Below, in pieces: positions 57,360-64,000 of a DNA stretch of 64,000 bases. The stretch is from contig QYRS01000003.1 in NCBI GenBank assembly GCA_006503535.1, positions 4,154,001 to 4,218,000 of the forward strand, in the 5' to 3' direction. Positions within the stretch are counted from its first letter, which is position 1; each line of letters begins with the position of its first letter. Position numbers and translations under genes: made by a program. The notes under the pieces were generated by a model. It ran no database searches. It worked only from the letters and a program-made list of their open reading frames with translations, and was not told the origin of the DNA. This DNA is from Arthrinium phaeospermum (taxonomy: Eukaryota; Ascomycota; Sordariomycetes; Amphisphaeriales; Apiosporaceae).

Positions 57360-58367
57360 CTACGCCCTTGCCTTGCCTGCCAGTTCCAGGTACTGACTGG
57401 CCACATCCACCACCATGTCCCTCCAGGTCTTAAACGTGAACCCAAAATCCAACTCAGTCTGGTGCGCATCCCAGTCAATGGGAATCGTCTCCTGATTGCC
57501 CCGGGTAAACGTCCCATCCCTGACAGCGTCGGGGAATCGCTCTTGCACAACGTCCCAAGCCTCATTCAACACATGCGCCTGAGTAGCACCGATGTTCCTG
57601 GACGTGACAGTCTGCTCATCCAGCGCGCGAAGAAAGAGCCCCGCGGCGTCGTCCACGTGGCAAGCCCCCGACGGCATGGGCGCGGGCGCGACCTGCCCCG
57701 TGACGACGCCCAGCAGGATCCGGTTCGTGCTGCCGGCCGCGAGGTCCTCGACCCGCCGCGCCCGCTCGTCGCGGCCGAAGACAAAGCCCGGGAAGACGTG
57801 GACCACCTCGAAGGCGGGCCGTTCGTCCCGGACGAACCGCTCGGCCGCGTTGAGGGCCGCGATCTTGCCCGCCGCGTACGCGGGGAGCATGGCGTCGAAC
57901 GGGCCCGGCGGTGCGTCGGGCAGGCGGGACGCGGGCGTGACCTTTTCGCCGTGGGGCGGGTAGGGGGTGTTGGCGAAGACGGAGGACGCGATGACGAGTT
58001 TCTTCACCGAGGGTGCCTGGATCGCGGCGTGCAGCATGCTGGTGACGCTCTTGACGTTGGGCTCGTAGATGCCGGTCTGGGGGTCCAGGAAGGGGGAAGG
58101 CAGCGGCGAGGCGATGTGGATGACGTGGGTGACGCCCTTGATGGCTTCTTCGTAGGCCGTCGGGTCGGTGATGTCGGGCACCTCCACGAACGAGAGCCGG
58201 CCGGCCGCGTTCAGGGCTTGTTGCACCTTGGGGTGTTGGGCCAGCTCGTCGGATTTCGACCGGGAGCGGACGGCGGCTCGGACGGTGTAGCCTCGCTCGA
58301 GGGCGCCGAGCAGCACCTTGAAGCCGATGAAGCCGTTGGCACCGGTAAGCAGAACTATGGGAGCCAT
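57360..58367 (-). CDS. NAD(P)-dependent reductase (dihydroflavonol-4-reductase/GRE2-like SDR)
   Basis: Extended short-chain dehydrogenase/reductase, intronless, 335 aa. The cofactor motif GANGFIG is at 9-15, catalytic Ser is in IASSVF (about 128) and the catalytic pair is Y164-x3-K168 in AYAAGK. HVIHIASPLP and VVHVFPGFVFGRD are family blocks. Such enzymes reduce aldehydes or ketones, as yeast Gre2 does. The start MAPIVLLTG puts the Rossmann motif at the usual position; an in-frame ATG seven codons upstream is possible. It is followed on the upstream side by an alpha/beta hydrolase in the same orientation, 480 nt away, but no biosynthetic core enzyme is nearby. Confidence 0.9.
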   Translation of the reverse strand: MAPIVLLTGANGFIGFKVLLGALERGYTVRAAVRSRSKSDELAQHPKVQQALNAAGRLSFVEVPDITDPTAYEEAIKGVTHVIHIASPLPSPFLDPQTGIYEPNVKSVTSMLHAAIQAPSVKKLVIASSVFANTPYPPHGEKVTPASRLPDAPPGPFDAMLPAYAAGKIAALNAAERFVRDERPAFEVVHVFPGFVFGRDERARRVEDLAAGSTNRILLGVVTGQVAPAPMPSGACHVDDAAGLFLRALDEQTVTSRNIGATQAHVLNEAWDVVQERFPDAVRDGTFTRGNQETIPIDWDAHQTELDFGFTFKTWRDMVVDVASQYLELAGKARA

Positions 58368-58850
58368 TATGGGATCGAATGAGTGCACTGCAGATAGACA
58401 GGCACCTATGATGGGGTAAAGGCCGTGTCTCCCTTGGGGTCACTACGGCGGAGAAACTAGTTCCTAGGGAGAGATGACCCCGCGACCAAAATATCTGGGG
58501 TTTCCAGGGAGGCTTGATCGAATCTGAAACTTTCTCTTTTCGGCTGCGACGGACTCTGCTATCACGGTAGAAATGAAGAAGGGGCTCTGGACTCGGGGTC
58601 CATGGATATATAGAAATCGGTCACTTGGGCGCAGCAGTGGTTCCTTTCAGCCATGGAAACAAATGGTTTCATCGATACGATTACCAATCCCGCGCTCTCC
58701 GACATTGGACGTCGAGACAAACCACCGCCCCCTTGCATACAATCATCATGAATAGCAGCGAATGGGGAAGGGGGCATAACGCCACCCGCAGTTGTACTGC
58801 CGATTGCCTCCCTCTCACCGTACTTTACTGGGCGCCACGTTCACCGCTAT
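58368..58850. other. intergenic, reductase 5' / hydrolase 3'
   Basis: 480 nt between two co-directional minus-strand genes; probable promoter of the reductase gene. No motif was recognised. Confidence 0.45.
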
Positions 58851-59630
58851 CTACGTACTTGCCGGACTCGACATCTGGACAATCATTTCAGCCAGCTCGG
58901 ATGCGAAGTTGACATACGGCGAGTGACCAGAAGGAAGCGCCGCAGTGCGTATCGCGACCCCGGCATCCCCCGCGTTCTTGACGCAGAAGTCCTGAAACTC
59001 GGGCGGCAGCCACCGGTCCTCGGTCGCGCGGACATAGAGCGTGGGCACGTCCCTCCACGCCTCGTAGGTCGTGGTTCCCGCCGTCAAGACCGCCGCGTTG
59101 CCCCATTGAAGCAGGCGCCGCTGCTCCTCCTGGTCTTTTGGGGCCAGGTCCGGGTACAGTAGCGCGATGGGATCCGTGGGGAACCACGTGCCGTCGTCGG
59201 CGAACTGGACGAGCCCCTCTCGACCGGGAAGGTTGACCACCTGCACGACGGTGCGGATGTTCTGGTGGAGAGCGAGCAGGAAGGCGGCAGCGTAAAGGAG
59301 GTGGACCACGCCGCCTGGCAGACCCTGGGCCTCGCGGTCTTTGCGGGTCAAGCCCCGGAGTGCGGTCGTGCCGACTACGCCTCCATAGGAATGCATGAAT
59401 ACGATGACATCCTTGCCCTCGTCCTCGACCAGTCGCTGCACCACCTGTCGCACAGCTTGTACGTCGTTGTCGAAGTAGGAATCCGGGGGTCGGTGGCCGT
59501 TATTGGTCGGCAGCGCTGGGCAGTAGACAGCGAAACCCTTGGAATACAAGATGTCGACCAGCTTGTAGAAAGCGGCGGGTGCCGTCCAGGCTCCCGGGAC
59601 GATAACCACGGTCGGTAGTTCGGCAGGCAT
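58851..59630 (-). CDS. alpha/beta-hydrolase (AB_hydrolase-type esterase)
   Basis: Intronless, 259 aa. VIVPGAW (about 9-15) forms the oxyanion region; MHSYGG puts the catalytic Ser at 81, and PSGHSPYVNF holds the catalytic His. RATEDRWLPPEFQ probably carries the acidic member of the triad. Same fold and motif order as the hydrolase at 21608-22639, which has an intron. An upstream in-frame ATG (59816) would add a hydrophobic stretch that could act as a signal sequence, but the core starts directly after MPAELPTVV, so the shorter start is preferred. Substrate unknown. Confidence 0.87.
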   Translation of the reverse strand: MPAELPTVVIVPGAWTAPAAFYKLVDILYSKGFAVYCPALPTNNGHRPPDSYFDNDVQAVRQVVQRLVEDEGKDVIVFMHSYGGVVGTTALRGLTRKDREAQGLPGGVVHLLYAAAFLLALHQNIRTVVQVVNLPGREGLVQFADDGTWFPTDPIALLYPDLAPKDQEEQRRLLQWGNAAVLTAGTTTYEAWRDVPTLYVRATEDRWLPPEFQDFCVKNAGDAGVAIRTAALPSGHSPYVNFASELAEMIVQMSSPAST

Positions 59631-61015
59631 GGCGGTATACCCGATTGATGGGGGATTCGATTGGCAACCGCTGGACAGCGAGAGAAGCAGGCAAGAGCAG
59701 GAGAGAGAAAGAGCCTGCGGCACGAGTAGACTCGTGATGCTTGGTAGAGTATGTCCCGACTGAGCCTTTGCGACGATGTGCCAAAGCCCTGAGGGGAGTG
59801 CCCAGAAGGGGCTCAAGATAGGCAGGCTCGCGAGTGCTGGAACCTACGAAGGGAGAAACAGTTGAGACTGGGGTAGGGGTGGCCATCCTTGGTAGGACAC
59901 GTGACGACAGCCAGCTCCCTTACTTCAGCGGTCGGCCTCTATCGGCCTCCTTTGATCGCCTATCATTCTGGTGTATAGGAAGGTTTGCACCACTCAGTTG
60001 CTAAGGCCGGATGTTTGCCCGTCAGGCTTTGGGCCGCTCCGGCGCCAGTCTGATAGTGAGTGGGATACTATCTTCCCCAAATGGCTTCGGTTTGGCTGGC
60101 ATCGCCGTCTCATTGAACGTGAATGGGACGACTAGATGTACGCGGCGGACTCTGTTCTCCAGGTCGTCTGACAGTTATTGGTCAATGCCACCAGCGCCGA
60201 AAAAGCAGATGCTGTGACATTGTGCGATCGAGATCTTTCTTGCATGCTCCTGTCAGGCTGCTGGTTATCACAGAGTCGTTTTCCCGATTACAACTTCACA
60301 ATATAATATAATGAGGTGCATCAGCGATTGGAAGCTATCAGAAAGAATGCATCATTGGTCTTTTGTCATCTCGAGCTGAAGCTGTCGGCCGCCATAGGTT
60401 TTCCATTGATCATGGCTGTTTTAGGGCATTGAGAACGCCGAGGGGTATGTGGCTTGAGCGCTGTAACACCTGTGACGCTTGTGACGTAATGCCCATCCAA
60501 AACTTCGATCACTCAACCCAACGCGCTCAGGACCGCGATTGTTTACTTCCGGGGCATAGTGATCTACAAACCCAAGTAAATATCCCGGCAGTATTGACAT
60601 CAGAGGTTGACATCATTGCCATGATGTAAATTCGGTCATAACTGAGCATACGCTTAGGGAAACATAAAGAGAAGCTGCCAATGCAAAATATGGAGGATTG
60701 AATTGATAATCGTATTTGCCCCTGCTTCTGCTCAGCACGGCGGACAGCACCAGTTGATCGCAGTAATTGACTTCACATCAAAACACACTATAAATTTCCA
60801 TACTTTCCATGCCCACAATGGCGCCATTACTGAATGGTGTCTACAGAGTAGTTTGGTCTGATACCACGCGATCCAAGTTATCAAAAGCCCAGTCGGGAAG
60901 GAAAGCACGCAAGATTAATCGGCCCAAGTCTTGCAGGCCACCCTGCCGCGAGCATGAGAGACCATCAACCCATTTCTCGGCTTCATTAGTGGTAAATCCT
61001 CCCTCTGCGCTTCCC
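59631..61015. promoter_or_regulatory. divergent promoter region, hydrolase/hypothetical protein
   Basis: 1.4 kb between divergent start codons. Apart from a TATA-like box near the right end, no gene or motif was seen. Confidence 0.45.
60789..60795 (+). promoter_or_regulatory. TATA-like box
   Basis: TATAAAT lies only about 20 nt before ATG 60809, so that ATG would fall upstream of a normal transcription start. This supports the ATG at 61016 as the start of the downstream gene. Confidence 0.4.
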
Positions 61016-62503
61016 ATGTCACCTCGGAACGTTGGCGCTGACCAGCCACAACGACAGGCGCCCGAGTCGCGGAAAAGCAATGCCCAACTCGTCGAGGACC
61101 TCAAATCCGCGCCTGGCGTGGACGAGTCCAAGCTGAAAAACCGTGTGGCGTTCGCCATCCACGAGGACGCCAATGACGTCCCGACGAGGGAGCCGGCCAG
61201 CCTGGACCCGGGCAAGAAGGACTGGGAAGTGCACGGCGGCCGGCTCGGGCGGGACCACACGTTGGAGGACGTACCGAACCACTATCTGCGGGACCGCCTC
61301 ATGAGCTTCACCAACAAGTGCATGCCCAAAGACCAGGCCCCCGAGGCGCGGCGCCGGGTATTTTCCGACCTCAACGAAGGCGAAATCGCCGCCTACTCAA
61401 AGATCATCCGGAAGGACGAGGCCACCTTAGGGGACGGGTACCAGATGGGGAGCAGTAGCGAATGGCGGGAGCGGTGCGCGCGGCATGAGAAGCAGCAGAA
61501 GCGCCTGCAGAAGATGGACAGCATCACGAAGATTGCCCACGAGACCGAGTTCCTCAGCAACATGGGGCAAGCCGCCGAGCTGGAGGAGCAGCATAGGTTC
61601 ATGGACCACATTGACCCGGGCATCGACATGACGCCCCACCCGATCGGGCAGCATCGCAACTACGACGACCTCCCACCCATCTGGGCCTCCGTATTCCACT
61701 TCGGGCACAGAAACGGCGAGCCCAGCAAGCCCTCGCCGCGGGAGCGGAAGGCCCTGCCCGCGCCCTTCTACACGGAGATCAACTACGACTGCGACCAGGT
61801 CCGGGCCCTGGTCAAGCGCTTCATCCGGGCCGACTTGCCACGGATCTGGGACCTGGAAAAGTTCCGCCTGGTGTGCGGTCTCGAGCGGCCGGAGCTCAAT
61901 GAGTTCCTGGGGCAATCCGGCCCCGATGCCGGCGCCCAGAGCTCGGCGTACGGCCTCTGCTGGGAGTTTATGCGCCGCCGCCAGACGCTCGGCCTGCATC
62001 CCTTCTTCGACGAGAAGAAGGCCGACAGGATCTTTCCCTTACACTTGGCCAAGCGGCGGCCCGGCAAGGGTGGGAGGCCCAAGCAGTCAACGCGGCAGCA
62101 GCAGGAGAAGAGGAAACGCGAGGTGGAACAGGCGCGTAAGAACCATCGCCCTACGGATGCGGAGCTGCGTGAGAGGCGGCGCGCCGAAGCGGAGTCTAAA
62201 GAGCAGCAGCAGCAGCAGCAGCAGCAGAGAAACAGCAGCGACATAAACAACAGGAGAAGCACAAGCAACAGGAGAAACAAGAGCAACGGCAGCAGAAGAA
62301 GCGCGAGCTGCCCGTGGAACGCCCGGCGCGAGCTTCTAAGCGAATCAAGGCCCAGAAGGCCGGCGGTTAAGGGACAAGCACTGATGGCTTGCTTGGCGTG
62401 GTTGAGTGCATTATGCGATGTGTCTGCAAATGTCAAGACCCACCATATTCCATACCATCCGCACTGCATGTACGATAATCAGCGACATATGAATATTATA
62501 TAG
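61016..62503 (+). CDS. conserved-looking hypothetical protein with Lys/Gln-rich tail
   Basis: Literal frame 61016-62503. Starts at ATG 61016 (MSPRNV), chosen because the upstream ATG 60809 lies next to a TATA-like box. Residues about 190-300 contain ERKALPAPFYTEINYDC and KRFIRADLPRIWDLEKFRLV, then GLERPELNEFLGQSG and GLCWEFMRRRQTLGLHPFF. From memory this resembles a fungal domain of unknown function (DUF7726-type) found in regulatory proteins; I am not sure. A basic segment (PGKGGRPKQS) like an AT-hook and a polyQ run (62204-62227) follow. After the polyQ the literal frame turns Arg/Ser-rich, whereas one added base gives a Lys/Gln/Glu-rich coiled tail ending KRIKAQKAGG at 62370. A nuclear location is plausible. 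Confidence 0.65.
   Translation: MSPRNVGADQPQRQAPESRKSNAQLVEDLKSAPGVDESKLKNRVAFAIHEDANDVPTREPASLDPGKKDWEVHGGRLGRDHTLEDVPNHYLRDRLMSFTNKCMPKDQAPEARRRVFSDLNEGEIAAYSKIIRKDEATLGDGYQMGSSSEWRERCARHEKQQKRLQKMDSITKIAHETEFLSNMGQAAELEEQHRFMDHIDPGIDMTPHPIGQHRNYDDLPPIWASVFHFGHRNGEPSKPSPRERKALPAPFYTEINYDCDQVRALVKRFIRADLPRIWDLEKFRLVCGLERPELNEFLGQSGPDAGAQSSAYGLCWEFMRRRQTLGLHPFFDEKKADRIFPLHLAKRRPGKGGRPKQSTRQQQEKRKREVEQARKNHRPTDAELRERRRAEAESKEQQQQQQQQRNSSDINNRRSTSNRRNKSNGSRRSASCPWNARRELLSESRPRRPAVKGQALMACLAWLSALCDVSANVKTHHIPYHPHCMYDNQRHMNII
62204..62227 (+). repeat. (CAG)8 coding repeat
   Basis: Eight CAG units encode polyGln in the hypothetical protein. The apparent frame change falls at the end of this tract. 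Confidence 0.95.
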
Positions 62504-62680
62504 TATTTGTTATATGAAGTTCACGGAGTGCTCAATGGCAATGCTGTTTCGCGAAACTCGCCGGCGATGACGTCACGTGCGATCCGCGCCAGGGCTCCAC
62601 AACTGCGTGATGGGTCGCATCATCAGATCGAATTGATCGCAAACCCCTATGTCAACATCAAGTCTAACCGGGGTTCGAGA

Positions 62681-63666
62681 ATGGCAAAAGCAAAGCCAAA
62701 TCTTCTGCTATGCTTTGACGCATTCGGCACCTTATTCAGACCAAAACATACAGTCGCCTTGCAATATGCCGAAGCTGCGCGACAATGTGGCTTCACAGGC
62801 TTTACGGACAGTGAACTTCAATCGACCCTGAAGGCGGCAATCAAGGGCGAGTCAAAACAGAACCCCAACTACGGCAAGGCGACAGGACTCGGCGCAACCA
62901 AGTGGTGGACCAATGTACGTCCTCTGTTCAACCCCAATCGCCTTTGTGCGACCAGCCAGGACGCTTGCCTGTTGACACCGAGCTGCAGGTAATCCATAAC
63001 ACCTTCACACCACTGAGCCAGGATGGCCAAGCCCTGCCCACGGATCTAGCCCCCAAACTCCTGCACCGCTTCGCGTCCAAAGAAGGCTACGATGTCGAGG
63101 CCGGTTTGGTCTCTACCTTGCGGGCGCTGAAACAGCAGCAAGGCAGCCCCGAACGGCGGTTCGGCAGGATCGTCGTCGGTGTCGTGACCAACTCCGACGA
63201 CCGCGTCCCCAGCATCCTTTCATCATTTGGCCTCAACGTCAGCCCCTTGCGCTACGGCAGCCAGACCGACGAACCTGCCGTCGTTTCCAGGCGCGACTAC
63301 GACATCGACTTCCACTGCATTTCGTACGACGTCGGCGTCGAGAAGCCGGACAAGCGCATCTTCGAGTCGGCTGAGCACATGCTGGCTCAGGTCGTCGCCG
63401 TTCAGGACGGCAAGAGTCTGGCGGAAACCGAGGCGTGTCTCGAGACGTGGGAGAAGGTGTACGTCGGCGACGAGCACGCCAAGGATGTCGTCGGGGCCAC
63501 GAATGCGGGCTGGGACCCGGTACTGCTCGACGCGGACGGGGCTTTTGAGGATATCCCTAAACTAGCGGACCTCCAGGGTCCAACTCTGGCTGATTCGTTC
63601 CTAGGCCATTCCGTGGTAAAGGTGGTTTCGATTCGTGAGCTGGTTAGGTGGCTTACAGGGCAGTAG
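62681..63666 (+). CDS. HAD-superfamily hydrolase (REG-2/HDHD3-like)
   Basis: Exons 62681-62914 and 62989-63666 are joined in phase 0 across a 74-nt intron (GTACGT, GTTGAC branch, CTGCAG) and give 303 aa. HAD motif I is DAFGTLF near the N-terminus, with the nucleophilic Asp. Motif II is VVTNSDDR, motif III the Lys in VEKPDKRIF, and motif IV is VGDEHAKDVVGA. The cap domain lies between motifs I and II. The DAFGTL variant is typical of the REG-2-like group, whose substrates are mostly unknown. An in-frame ATG further upstream would add an Arg-rich leader that could be a mitochondrial presequence; the shorter start was preferred because the fold begins directly after MAKAKPNLL. Confidence 0.88.
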
Positions 63667-64000
63667 TGAGCTCAAAGACCTTTCAGCCAACCCCGCCCGT
63701 AAGCATCTAATCTGGCGTATTGGGTTCCGTCTGGTTCACAGCTGGTCAGCGACAAGAATTGCCAAATGACACCGCCCCCTCAATGTGAGATGAGGATACT
63801 TTTGATTTATCTGAATTTTCTTCATAGATCTGATCTTTAGGGCTGAGGGGTGGCTTCCGATATACATACATTAGCGGCCCATTTTCTCTAAAAATAGACG
63901 GCCGGGCTGGTTGGCGGGGTTGCGGGGGCGGCTGAGCCTGCTAGGGCCAGCATGCTGGGGCGACCGCCCAGAAGACCGCCCAGCGGCTCAGCCTACGCCT
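63667..64000. other. 3' flank of HAD gene, GC-rich at window end
   Basis: Contains the 3' end of the HAD gene. The last 100 nt turn sharply GC-rich and hold short inverted and direct repeats. Confidence 0.45.
63930..63993. repeat. 9-bp inverted repeat with nested direct repeat
   Basis: GGCTGAGCC (63930-63938) is the reverse complement of GGCTCAGCC (63985-63993). Between the arms the 10-mer GACCGCCCAG occurs twice, at 63962 and 63974. The window ends before any element could be defined. Confidence 0.6.

Noticed and set aside
1..64000. Secondary-metabolite gene cluster
   Set aside because: Although methyltransferase, FMO, reductase, hydrolases and two Zn2Cys6 regulators occur, no PKS, NRPS, terpene or DMAT core enzyme is present and the genes are scattered among housekeeping genes.
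1..64000. RIP-degraded transposons
   Set aside because: Intergenic regions are poorer in GC but show no extended AT-rich, TpA-dense blocks and no recognisable transposase or reverse-transcriptase remnants.

Overview
The window comes from the nuclear genome of a filamentous ascomycete (Pezizomycotina, most likely Sordariomycetes). The signs are genes split by many short introns (48-181 nt) with CTAAC/CTGAC branch sites, two Zn2Cys6 transcription factors, a HRXXH zincophore, a TYW2-type tRNA-modification enzyme, GC-rich coding DNA and long, poorer intergenic stretches. No rRNA, CRISPR array, intact transposon or bacterial-style operon was seen. All gene models were built by reading splice sites by eye and checking that exon lengths keep the frame.

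Layout. 0.5-2.4 kb: TAF10 and, tail to tail with it, the mitochondrial ribosomal protein uS19m (RSM19), which needs a GC-AG intron and a 16-nt microexon. 5.4-8 kb: a single-pass membrane protein of unknown function. 9-13.7 kb: the KDEL receptor ERD2, a divergent ubiquitin-like/WLM metalloprotease, and a secreted LicD-type protein. 16-18.3 kb: a flavin-containing monooxygenase. 21.6-26.5 kb: an alpha/beta hydrolase and a ten-exon gene that encodes two complete class I methyltransferases in one reading frame. 27.3-30.2 kb: a zincophore of the Pra1/Asp f 2 family, divergent from a GPI-type protein carrying three Cys/His repeats. 30.7-34.8 kb: a 12-TM transporter-like protein and a secreted Thr-rich protein. 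35.2-41.6 kb: FGAM synthase (ADE6) and TYW2. 42.3-50 kb: a Zn2Cys6 regulator, a Pol III/tRNA-like element, ORC6 and a secretory EF-hand protein. 51.9-57.1 kb: a small secreted zincin-like protein, a second Zn2Cys6 regulator with a 3-nt microexon, and a GNAT acetyltransferase. 57.4-63.7 kb: an NAD(P)-dependent reductase, a second alpha/beta hydrolase, a nuclear-type hypothetical protein and a HAD hydrolase.

Most genes are housekeeping (transcription, mitochondrial translation, ER retrieval, purine synthesis, tRNA modification, replication origin licensing). Two accessory regions stand out. The first is the fused tandem methyltransferase, whose two halves keep the same intron positions and whose exon 2 is one base shorter than the matching exon 6. 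The second is the putative metal-acquisition pair: the zincophore ends in a Cys-His-rich motif, and its divergent neighbour is built from three copies of a similar motif, spread over three exons. The 1.15-kb region between them holds four CAAGGT hexamers, the core attributed to the zinc-responsive regulator ZafA.

Three genes (5.4-8 kb, 23-26.5 kb, 61-62.5 kb) each read sensibly only if one base is added, twice in a run of five Gs. This points to systematic small deletions in the assembly or, less likely, to three independent frameshifts.
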